DNA of 64,000 nt, from assembly GCA_002286855.1 (NCBI GenBank), contig NRSV01000007.1, positions 321,277-385,276 of the forward strand. The letters run 5' to 3'. Made by a program: the position numbers and the translations under genes. The notes under the pieces were generated by a model. It worked only from the letters and a program-made list of their open reading frames with translations, searched no databases and was not told where the DNA came from. Origin of the DNA: Bipolaris cookei (taxonomy: Eukaryota > Ascomycota > Dothideomycetes > Pleosporales > Pleosporaceae). Numbering within the stretch: position 1 is the first letter of the stretch; each line of letters opens with the position of its first letter. Below, one piece after another: positions 24,920-36,150 of this stretch.

Positions 24920-27799
24920 ATGGCTCCAGCAAAAGAAACATCGCTTGACCTGTGCAAGCGTGTCAATGTACAGGGCAACACCATTGCGATTCGTATGCTC
25001 GAATACCTGAGCACTGCAAAGGTCCCTCTACAAGGCTTCGAGCAACTGTCAAGAGAGTTCATCGAACTTTGTCAGGTATGATTCTACTACTGATCTCTCT
25101 TATAATGAAGCTCAAAGCGATGATTAGGTATTATGGTCTATCGAGTCGGGTGTTGCAGAGACCAACAAGACACGCAATGGGCTCCCCGTTGAAATTACCC
25201 AGGAGCTGGACAGACGTGTCCGCCAGGTTGGCGAGGAGTTTGCCGTTCTCGCTCAAATGGTCAACAAATGTAAGTTTCAGTGACAAGCTACATGCTGCCT
25301 GCCTGGGTTTCTGGCTCAGGTAGACATGAATGTGATGGTGCTAACAAGCATATTACAGTTGTTGACAAGGAAAACCACAAAGGCGGCTTTGGCATGAAAT
25401 TTCGAATGATGTTTGCCGATACCGATGTTGAGAAAATGCGCCACACACTATTGCGGAGTCGTGACTCGTTGAAAGTCAGCTCTGCCATGTTCCGATGGAC
25501 AATCGGTGAAGCCAAAGCAGACGCATCGATGGGAATCGGCTACGCAGGACTGATAGCTGCATTGGAGCGTCTCAACCCAAGCAAATCAGCAACCCTCCCT
25601 CCTGTACATCCCGCCCCAACCACGAATCTCCCACCGACACCGCCAAAAGCCAGCAGCCATCATGGAGACCGAGACCCACCAATGATGCCTGCTGCCGGTC
25701 GCATGGATAGGCCGTCCCTGAACGAACTTCGTCACGACGAAGGTTTCTCCTATCACAGTAACCGTTCGATTTCCCGACAAGATGAGAATGAGCTAGCGTC
25801 AGGTATCGTCGAGCTCCACAAGAACTGGCGAGCACCACCAAGTGCCCGCTCGAGCGAATCAACTAGAGATACGATGTACCACCAGAATGGCCGCTATCAC
25901 GATGATCCGGTTTATGAGGAGGTTGTTTCGTCATACTCGGGTCTTTCGCCCATAGAGGAGAAGCTACGTTCTCTCAGCGTCGGTGAGCGCTACGAAGATC
26001 ACCACTCCGCAATCAAGGTCGATTCCCTCGTGGCTTCCCAAAACTGGGGTCCACGCCAGAGTGGAGGCTCAAAGAACGTTGGTGGCAAGGCGGCATTGTT
26101 CAATGCTGTCGAGCAGAGAAGACACCGGATACTCGAACAGTTGCTTGAAGGCGGCGCCAAAGCAGAACCACACATCGAGTCTGCCATGCTTCGGGTCGCT
26201 GTACACAATCAAGATGTAGAGACCCTTGTACTACTTCTGCGATACGGTGCGGATGCCAATGGCTTCGACCGCGAAGGCATTACACCTTTGTTCGCTGCTA
26301 CCCGTGGCCAGTGCATCGAGTGCGCCAAAGTACTGCTAAAGCATGGTGCTGACCCGAATCTGTCGGCGGGCCCTGACTCCGAGTCACCTTTATCAGCGGC
26401 TGCATCTCAGAATTATCTCGACTTCGTCCAGCTGTTCCTCGCTAACGGCGGTGATATCGGGTTTGTCATGGAAAACGGCTCCACCGCGCTCATCTCAGCA
26501 ATAAACAAGACGACATCACCAAAGTGTATGGAAGTAATGCTAAGCGCAAAAGGTGATCCCGACGCGAAGAATGGAGAGGGTACGACTCCCTTATTCCAGG
26601 CCATCCAAGCGAACCGCATAGATTTGATGACGGTACTGCTTGACCACGGCGCGAACCCCAATCTCCCTGGTCCCAAGCACCCTCTATGGCCATCGACCTA
26701 CAAACCAAAGGCCCTGCAACTTCTGCTCCAGCGTGGTGCCGACCACAAGAAGACGCCTGGTGTCATGGAATTGGCCTCTAGTTTGAAGAAGCTTGAATCC
26801 ATCAAGATCCTCATGGAAGCTGGCGTGTCACCCAACGTACGGAAAGACAACGTCTACACACCACTTTGCTCGGCCATCCGCGATAACAGCCCCGAGATTG
26901 TTACATATCTGCTCGATCACGGCGCAGACCCCAACTTCAATGCGGCAGAATATCCCGCCTTCAAGTGTATCACTCACAAGCGCACACAGTTCCTCCCGCA
27001 GCTAGTAGCAGCTGGTGCAGATCTCAATAAACCGAAGGGCATCATCGAGACTGCTGTAAAGTTTGACGATAAAGATGCGATGATCTACCTTCTTGATCAT
27101 GGTGTCAGCCCCAATGACCGAACACCAGAGGGCTGCACAGCGCTCACTACCGCCATCCGGGAAAACAGGGGTGAGCTCGTCGACATCCTGCTTCAGCGGG
27201 GAGCGGATCCCGCAATTCGAGGCGAAGACTGGCCCCTCTGCATGGCCGTCAAACGCCCTGATATCCTCAAGAAGCTTCTTGCCGCGACACCGAACCCCCG
27301 TGCCTTCCGCGGTGTAGTAGAAATGGCCGTAGTCGCCAACCAGCTCGAAAGTATCAAGCTCCTCCTTGACGCAGGCGTCAGTGTTGAGGACAAGAACTGC
27401 GGTGTCTTCTCCCCTCTTACCACTGCCATTCGCGAGGAGCGCAAGGTCATCGTCCGCTACCTCCTCGACGTTGCTAACGCCGATCCTAATGCTCCAGGCG
27501 AGCACCTACCCATTGTCAAAGCCCTCCGCCGCTACAGCGGTGATACGGAGATTATCCAAATGCTACTCACCCGCGGCGCCGATATCAACAAAATGCACCG
27601 AGGCTGGAACGCTATCCTACAAGCTGTTGAGAATGGTGATGCTGAAATTCTCAAACTCCTTCTCGACATGGGTGGACCTCCCGATCTACAGGCCCTTGAT
27701 GAGTCTGGCCGTGCTGTGATCGACATCGTTACAGAGCGCGGTTGGGAAGAGGGTCTCGGACTGCTTTTCCCTAACGCGGGCGGGCGGGCCAAGCAGTAG
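24920..27799 (+). CDS. ankyrin-repeat protein
   Basis: Exons 24920-25075, 25128-25269 and 25359-27799 give 912 residues in phase. The N-terminal 190 residues are helical (start MAPAKETSLDLCKRVNVQGN) and resemble helical N-domains of fungal repeat proteins. A Pro/Ser-rich linker follows. From about residue 340 to 905 there are roughly 16 ankyrin units, for example GITPLFAATRGQCIECAKVL followed by LKHGADPN; the LLDHGADPN/LLQRGADP pattern recurs throughout. Ankyrin arrays bind proteins; the partner is unknown. There is no signal peptide, membrane helix or NTPase domain. Codon use looks like that of neighbouring housekeeping genes. Confidence 0.9.
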
Positions 27800-30289
27800 G
27801 TAATTCCCCCCCAGTGCGTCGTCCTCTCCTCGATTGCCTTGCATAACAGATAGGCTAACAACAGCCGCAGTAACAACAGTTTCTCTATCAGCGATTGGAA
27901 GTGGATGAGTGCAGAGTTGGAACGAGAGATACACAGTCACAGGTATGATGATTATGATGATGTGGCAGATGATTGCAGTCAAGCCTCAAGTATGCTTTTA
28001 CATGTATGATTCTTCTATCTTGCGCTTAATATCTTTGCTCTATGTTTGGCTGCTCATCTTTTTCGGACACGATTTTGTTCAAGCGGGATGGGAATTACTG
28101 AGGGGATAATTTTCTTGTTGCATCACGGAGTTGGACACATATACCATACGCTCACTGGAGCCAAACCATTTTCTTTGTTCATCTAAGTAATTCTACTTTT
28201 TACTTATTCACCGCACCATATCCGCCAACATTACTCATTTTCATTCACAAACATGAGAACCAACCCGTACCTACGTAAAGAATCATCCCGACAATCGGTC
28301 CTATAAAACTTGTAATGCAGTGTGTATCGCGCCATAGACCAAAAGTCGCATCTTGTTTGCAACCCACGATTACTCACCCGCCCTGCCGCATCTCACCGCA
28401 GCTATACGGGATGCCGTGCCGTGCGCAGAGCGGGCGGGCAAAAAAAGGTAAAAAGGCCCATGGGTCCGAACCAATCCCACCGCGCTGCCCCAACCCAACC
28501 CACGATACAAGCAAACACCCCGAACATGGCACACCCCTAGCTTGCACAAAAGCAGATACCCAGACATGGGGGAGTATAGTAGTGGTAACAACTAACCCCC
28601 CACTTTTCCCATATCTACCCAAACTCTAAACCTACTATGTACTAAGAGCCCCATTATATGCATGTACCACACACGCAAGCACAACGTCAAAAAAAGGAAG
28701 CGCAAACCCACCCGCCTTACCTCTTCCCCCCTGTTAGCAGCACCCGCCCCTCGTATTCAAGGTCAAATATGCCTCGCAGAGCACCCAACCAGTAAATGAA
28801 CAAACTTCAGAAAAATGTCCCACCCTTTGTAATCTCGCATCAACACACGACTCAGCTCATCGCAGCAGTATTGTCCTTGCAAAACCTGCTTCGTTTTGTG
28901 GCGCGCTCATATGCTTCAGCCGCAGCACCCTAGCCCTACCCCCAAACAAAACCCCTCAGGCGCACATGCAGCTGTCCTTCTAACAATCTGGCGCGACGCA
29001 TGCCCGCACCCGCAAAACCCGCACGTGAGCCCGACTAGCCCCGAACTTTGAATTGGTTAGGGTCAAGGGGGAGGGGGAGGGGAAGGGGGTAAAAGTAAAT
29101 CGCAAAGATTGTCCTACTAGTCAGCTTCGCATGCATGGTAAAAAGTCGCGACATGCGGAGCGTCGATTGAGCATAAAAGGACGAACGAGGAAAGTGGGTA
29201 GGTAGGGGTTGCGTTAATGCATGCGCGTTTGTTAACCTCCGATTTTTCGCCAAAACGGTTTGTTGTTAGGCGTGCTGCTTTGGGTAGCAACCATTACGTG
29301 CGTAAGGGCAGGAAAAGGGTTTGATTACTAGATTTGGGGGAGTGTGATTGCTTGTTGATGCTAAATGACTAGTTCCATGCTTTTGCTTCTCTGTGTGTGT
29401 GAGTGTTTTGGGTGGGTGGGTGTGTATGTACGAACACGGATGCCGATCGACTAGGAAGAACTGGCGGTAGCGGATAAGAGAGGTTCGGATGAGAGAAGGG
29501 AGGGGGAGGCTAAGCTTCAGAAAGATTGAGGGGTAGTGGCTGACCGGGTTTCTGGCTGAGGAATTGGAGGCCTGAAGGTGACAGGGAGGTGTGGAGAAGA
29601 TGGCGTGTGCAGAGAAGGTTCGGTGCGGACAGGGCTGCGGGAAGGGGGAGTGATCTTGGAGCCGAAAGCTTGTTGGCGAGTGGCGCAGAGATGCAGGTTA
29701 GGCCCAAGAGTGCCTTATCTCTCTCTCGTATGGGAACAAGAATACATCAGATGCTAGAGTAGATAGACTTTCAATAATGTAAATTGTAGTAGATATGCTA
29801 CGTTACATGCTGGTCGTTTGCTCATGATGAGCCCAAAGTCCCTTCCCTCTAAAGAATTACACCACGAAGAAACCAGAAAGGGTATAAACTATTGTCTCGT
29901 AAGAATCGAAACGATCGAGAAGTAGTTGGAAATCGTAAGTCGTAGACCAGCGGGGCATATGTCGTGCCACGGATTTTCGTGAATGAAGGGCAACAGAGAA
30001 CATGAGTTTCCGGGAAACCAGGCCGTTACAAACGTGACATGATGAAGAAAGTGCGTAGAACATTTCGATGCAGAAATGCAACAGATATCGAAACAAGGAT
30101 GACAGTGCGGAAAAACCTTTGCAATAGCATTACATGCTTGGAAGCCAGAAGGAAAGCAGAAATTGCCCGACGAGGCGTGATGTATACTTTGTCTGGTTCG
30201 CAGGCGAGATGCTTACTGCTTGTCTTCTTTGTAGGAAGTCAACTGTTGCGTATTAGCACGAGTTCAAAGTCCTCTCAATCACACCGGAA
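27800..30289. other. long intergenic region, convergent flanks
   Basis: About 2.5 kb between the ankyrin gene and the 3' end of the zinc-finger gene. It contains scattered homopolymer and G-rich or C-rich tracts but no supported ORF. A strong G-quadruplex motif sits at 29067-29089. A long 3' UTR for the minus-strand regulator is possible. Confidence 0.5.
29067..29089 (+). other. G-quadruplex-forming motif
   Basis: Four consecutive G runs of 5, 5, 4 and 5 bases are separated by loops of only 1, 1 and 2 adenines. Very short loops predict a stable parallel quadruplex on the plus strand. It is downstream of a minus-strand gene, so any transcript of that gene would carry the C-rich complement. 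Confidence 0.6.
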
Positions 30290-32957
30290 TTACTCACTAT
30301 TCTCCTTCACTAACTGCACAGTCTGCCTGACAAAGTTTACACTTGATGCATCTCCAAATCCAACCTCCTTCTCCCAATCGAGATCGGCATCACGCATGGG
30401 ATTACACTTGCGGTTGTACTTCCACCGGAAGATCTGTTGCACAAAATGCATCCTGTTGTCAATCTCACGACACGCTTCATCCGCCATATCTTGTGCATCC
30501 CTTTGGTCGAGTCCCTCGGTCTGGGCTTTGGTCAACATAACAAGGTGGATGGTCTTCTGCTGGTCCTCAAGGGCCATACACATGCCCAATACAGCAACGA
30601 ATGCCGCAAGCCATTTGTCGCATCCTTTGGATGATTTGAGAATTTGTTGTAATTTGTTGAGAACGTTGGCCTGGATGGATCGTTGGAGGCGCGAGAAAAA
30701 GTACTTGAGCTGTCGGTTCGTCATGCGCGGCGATGTGAAGTTGTCAACGTAAGAGTTGGGGCCACCATATGAATGCATACGGGATAGTGTTGCGACCTTG
30801 GTTTCCTCAGCAATGGTGAGCGTGTGCGACATGATAAAGGTGACAATAATAAGGCGGAAGATTTCGCGAAGGAGCTTAGATTCGTCGTCCGACTTTGGCT
30901 TTACGCGCGTCATCAGCTTGAAGAGCTTTTGCTGGAAGTCATTGTCGTCTTCCATCCAGCAGAGCTCGCCAAAAGCGTCGAGGTGATGGTCGACGATGTC
31001 GGAAATATACTTGTCGTACTTCTTCTCCTCATTGTGATTGATGTGTACCATGCCTAGGGCTGGACTTCGCTTTTTGACTGGAACTCTTTTCTGGGTCCTT
31101 GGGTCAAGCCTGTATTGGATCTGTACTAATAGCTCATCTCCACGGGGAATAAACTCATAAACCTTGACAGGAATCCTGGGCATGCTGTTCTGGCCGCATG
31201 TCATGAAAACTGTGAGTTCATCATTGCCCCACTGCTGAATGTATTGGGTGACAAAGCGAGTGAGATTTGAATCTTCATGCATCTGGGTGACAAGTGAGGG
31301 CAAGAAGTAGGGCGACAGGTCAATGAGCTTCATACGATTGCATCCAAGACCGCAGTCAGCATTGGGCCGCTGGGATCGCTTGAAGCACCGATCGCAGATG
31401 TCTCCAGGACCGCACTTGTCTCTCTGTAACACACAATGCCAACATGCAACAATCTTACGCATGTCGTGCGCTGCTTTGGCGACAGTGGGCTCCAAGTGAG
31501 TGCCCAGGGCTCTGCCCCCAGACTTCGCTGCTAGCGCTTTTTGTGCTGTACTCCGGGATGATTCCGGCTCAGGAGACGCATCAAAACTCATTTCGGGCAC
31601 ACCACTATGAACGACATGGTCTACTTTCAGAGTGTGCATTTGTGGTTGCTGCAAATGCCCAAATTGCTGCGTCTGAAACTGATCCACCATCATCCCAGAA
31701 TCCGAATGCTGGTAGGCTGAATACATGCTGTCAGAACTTCCTGGGCTAGGTGCAGATGGACTGATCTCTGGCTGGAAGGGAGAAGATGGGTGAAAGCCGG
31801 TTGATGATGTTGCCGATGTTGCCGATGGTGACGCTGAAAAGGCATTATTGGCAGTAATGTAATCCTCAGTGAAGAGGCTAGAAGAGGCATTGTAGTTGAC
31901 AAAGTTCTGGTGGTCCGGCGGTGGTGAGGATCTTCTCTGCTGTATGTCTACAGAACCGGGATGGTGTGTGTCGAAGGACCCTCGATGTTGCGTGTCGAAG
32001 GAACCCCGATGCTGCGTATCGAAAGAACCCCGATGCTGCATGCCTAGAGAGCCGCGATGCTGTAGTGGCGTCTGTGGGGCTGGATCAAACGATGGAGCGA
32101 GGTTCTGTGTTGGTGAGAAGAACATGCTCTCATGGATCGGAATAGTAGGCTCGCTGGGCGAGATGAGAGACGAAGGGTCGGTGTAATGCGCCGCCCAGGA
32201 GTCCACATCGACCAAATACTCGGAGTAGTTTACAGGGTCGCTCGCTGGGTCGAAGACAACATGGTCAGACCTGGGTGTCATTGAAGATCTTGAAGGTCCC
32301 TGTCCGTTCCAAGGGTCATAGCGGGGTGGCTGGGTGGTGTAGTTCTGGTCGTACATGTTGTTCTGGGAGTGCATCATTGGCATTTGTTGCGCTTGGTGGG
32401 CTTGAACGTTATACTGCTGCTGGAATACCTGCGGGTCGGCCATTGTAGCATTGAAAGCTGCTTGGACGGCTATGGGCGCGTCAGCAGAAACATGTAAACT
32501 AACCGAAGGACAACGTACCTTGGTCGCTAAAGGTACCGTGAGCAGTAAAGAGCATGCTGGAATCCATGATCGGTAGTCCAGTAGGTGAAGTCTGCGATGC
32601 TACAGTATTACCGTTCTGGTGGTAGTAGTTGCGCATGGATTCGGAGTCGAGCATCTCCACCTCGAACGAGTCACCGTCCGGCGTCCTCACAGACGTAGGG
32701 GAAGTTGAAGAGCTACCATTGTCCCATAACATGTGCTCTGGATCCTGGAGCAGTTCGGGCTGCTGTGATGGGCCCCGGCTTAAAGGCGGCGGAGTCGCAA
32801 GTGGTCCAGGCGAATGCCCGGTATGATTGACCAGAGAGTCGGTTGGTGTCTTGGAGCGCTGTCGCGCATCGTACTGGCCGCTGAGGACAAAGGCATGGGG
32901 ATCGACGAAAAGAGCTTGTTCTGGATAGGCGTGGTACTGCTGCGAGTATGTCGACAT
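30290..32957 (-). CDS. fungal zinc-cluster-like transcription regulator
   Basis: Exons 32957-32519 and 32469-30290 (49-bp intron) give 872 residues; the start is MSTYSQQYHAYPEQ. A long Gln/Ser/Pro-rich N-terminus is followed by a Cys cluster near the middle (CWHCVLQRDKC ... CDRC ... C...C). Spacing is C-x2-C-x6-C-x5-C-x2-C-x10-C, close to but not exactly Zn2Cys6. The region after it is well-ordered and probably conserved (SPYFLPSLVTQMHEDSNLTR, RWKYNRKCNPMRDADLDWEK). The Cys cluster in the centre rather than the N-terminus is unusual for a Gal4-type factor. It carries five 8-residue repeats around RGSFDTQH. The last codons may be spliced differently (GTGAGT at 30297). Confidence 0.85.
31945..32064. 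repeat. 24-bp minisatellite inside coding sequence
   Basis: About five tandem copies of a 24-bp unit, in frame, encoding the octapeptide pattern QHRGSFDT with drift at the edges (HHPGSVDI, QQRRSS). Being a multiple of three, copy-number change would lengthen or shorten the protein without a frameshift. Confidence 0.8.
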
Positions 32958-35900
32958 GGCGCGCAAGTGGCCACCTGGGGCCAAACCAGAATGAGGGTCT
33001 TCCTAGGGCTTGCGCACCAGACCGCAGACGGGAATCTTTGTGAAAAGGGCCAAAAGGTCGACCCACGGGCCCACGATGATGCTGAAGACGCGGAGCGGAG
33101 GCGGACGGCTTGTGCGCGCGCAGAAGAGCGATGCGCAACAAGGAGCACAAACGAGGGCGATCCGACCAGACTGATGACCGCTCACTACGACTCAAGAGAT
33201 AAGACACAAGAAGAATCTGTCTCGGAGCGGCTGACGGGCAGAAGTTCAGACGGCGACGGCATTCAAGCACATCTTACGCTGCCCCGCGAAGACCGGTGAA
33301 GAGCAACCCGGCAAATGCAAGCTATTGGCTTAGCTGCATGCTTATGTGCAACATTTAGATCACACCAAACCGCAACCAACCTTCGCGCCGCCCCGCGCTG
33401 CACTGTAAATCACCCATTGTTTGAGCTCATGATATCAATGTGCAAGTGGCTGGGCGCGTTTCTTTTCTTCGGTCTTTGCGTTGCGCTTTTTGCACGTCCT
33501 CAAGGCGGATTTTGGAGTCCCGGATCTGGGTTGCAGCCGCCAGCCTGTCTGTCTTAGGTATAGACTCATGCAGTGCACTGCTGGCTGCGCCTTGCTCGCT
33601 AAACCGCTCCCAATCAATGGCAGGTGCTGAAACGAATGGCAGGTCAGACAGATGGCAATGGGTGGCAGAGCACCGCCGACTTTTGCTCTAGCGCGGCTCT
33701 GCTGTGTTCACCGGTGCAACAAGCTGCCAGCTCACGCTGCAAAAGATTGTCATCCGTCCGGAAACTAGACTTGATTGTTCTACCAGCCATTGTGTCGTAC
33801 CAGCCTTCGCGGTCCGGGTGATTGTCTCGATGGGACATGAATCTTGTGTATAGAGAAACTTGTGGTACGCCAGCACACACTGAGGGCAAGTGAAGTAGCT
33901 GGGCAAGTCCCGCGGCTATCGCGCGTGATGAGTTCCTCGATTAACTTTACGTTCTGTTCGATAAACGGACAGGGGCCTCTGCTGTAGATGTGACGACAGC
34001 AGGGAGAATGTGAACGAAGGATCCGTGGTGAGAAACCATGTCGATATGCGTGGGCTTGCTACTCTCGGCCGTGCTTGCTCAAGTAGGCGTGAGGGAATTC
34101 GGCAGGACACGACACTATGCCGCATTCGGCACGCAGTATGCCGGGCACCGGCGCAGCCTCCCGTACCACATGCACTCGGCCAAGACAAATACAGTTTCTA
34201 TCCAACATGGCCAAGATAGCTAGACAACTTCGAGTACCTGAACAACTGTCATGCTTAGCATAAAGAAAGTGATAAGATTTAAGACCTCCACCCAGCATAG
34301 ACACAGTGTCCGAGGAGAGACCGGAGAAGAAAATAACTGTGAGAGAGAAGAATTCATCACGGACGAGAAGCATATTCAGAAGCAAGAGACTTCTGTAACT
34401 GGCCTACATGCGAAAGACACGGATACGTGTGTAGTCATCAGTGGAGCGTACAACGCTGTTAAGGTAACTCATTTTGATAGCTGGAGAGCCTTAACCGCAC
34501 GACTGCACCAGACAGGACCTGTATATAGAAGCTGACCCCAAAGTAGAGTCAGAACTTAGGTAAACTTTGACTGGTTCTTGAAGAAGCCACGTCAACTCAG
34601 AGGCTCGTAGATCTAATAAACCTTAAGTAGGTGTACTTGTGTTGTGATCACTGATGACTTTGCAACGTGTTTCAGACAGAAACTCGCTACTATCTGAAAA
34701 AAAAGGTATGTAGTCATAGTCTTGCCCAGAGGAGGTTTTGAAAAGTATCAATTTCCCATTACGACAATTCTTCAGTTACGAATAAATCCGTATCCGATGT
34801 TAACTGTACAAAATAGTCCAGTACCCTAATTGGGTATTGTAGTCATAGCTATGAGCTCTAGCTTACAATTCATCTAAGTCAGGGGTTTAATGCGGGTTCA
34901 AACGCTTATGTAAATCCCAAAATCGCTTCCGCAACTAAATTTTCCAGCCTCATTTTGAATGATCTATAATCAATTATTGGCACTATTAATTGTGTAAGGT
35001 GAATTTGAATATCGTACATGACACCCTTGCACTACAAAAAGGACCGACAATCAGTCAAGCTTACACAATATAGAGAATTCAATATAATGATTGCGGCCCG
35101 ACTTTCCTCCACGATAAGTAATTGAACTTCAGTCGCCACAGTCATAGTTGTTGATGATAATATGACGCTAAGATTTGGTGAGTGGAAACATGGTTACGGT
35201 AGATAGCAGGGAAGACATACGCAGAGAGTGTGATGACACCTGCAGGTGGGTTCAAAGAGACATTTCACCGGGAGGGATGCTCGCCAATCTATTACACATA
35301 TGTACTCAACATTGTGCTCGAAAGAAGGACACGAAGTTGAGCGTTTCAAAGGGACACGATACTATACCATTTTAGGCTTACCGGATATCTCACCGAGCAA
35401 TCGCGTGCGCTCAGGCATCTATTACATGCATTTTTATCTAGTAAGATAAGCCAAAACAACCTCAAAAGCTGAGAAAAAAACGCCATGGAGGCTGAGGTGG
35501 ATTATAGTACATAGCCTCGTCTACCTTGCTAACACTGTCATATCATTAGTTGCTTCGATGAGAGGACTATGTCCCGATTTCGCCTCATCGGACGCCCGAC
35601 GGAGAACCCTTTGACCGCTAGAATTTTTGCAAGGTTTGACCCAGAAGGTTTGATCTGGCCTCTAACCGTCAAATATAGATGCTGGGCATATACAATGACG
35701 AGCAAACTTGGCCTTTAGCTCCACATGCCGATACAATCACACATCGCCAGCGTTTAGAGCTAAGGCATGTGATCTAATTCGCCGGACATCTGAAAAGCAT
35801 CGTTATCTATCACATTTGTTCGTGTAGATATGAAAACCTGATGAAGAAAAGCTATAAGGCTGGCTTGCCTTCTGCTTCAAGACTTCCTTGGCATGCTCTC

Positions 35901-36150
35901 TTATCTAACTCGATTCAATCGACTCCTACAATTGCGAATACTCCGTGTCATTGAAAGAACTCCTTTGGGTAACTATCAAGCCGCATTGAGCTTAGTGCTG
36001 CCGATCTTAGCGCCCACACCGGGGTCTCGGAGCTAGATTCATGGGCGCTCGGAATAATGGTGCTGGTCAACCCAACATCTGAGACGACAAGTGTGAAAAA
36101 CACCCCACCGCCATTTCTTTGCCATCCAGAACTTAGATATAGTACTCGAT
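32958..36150. other. long intergenic region with AT-rich core
   Basis: About 3.2 kb between divergent regulators. 32958-34000 is GC-balanced promoter sequence of the zinc-finger regulator. About 34500-36000 is AT-rich with no ORF over 100 codons. It may be a decayed mobile element, but no transposase motif was recognised. Confidence 0.5.
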
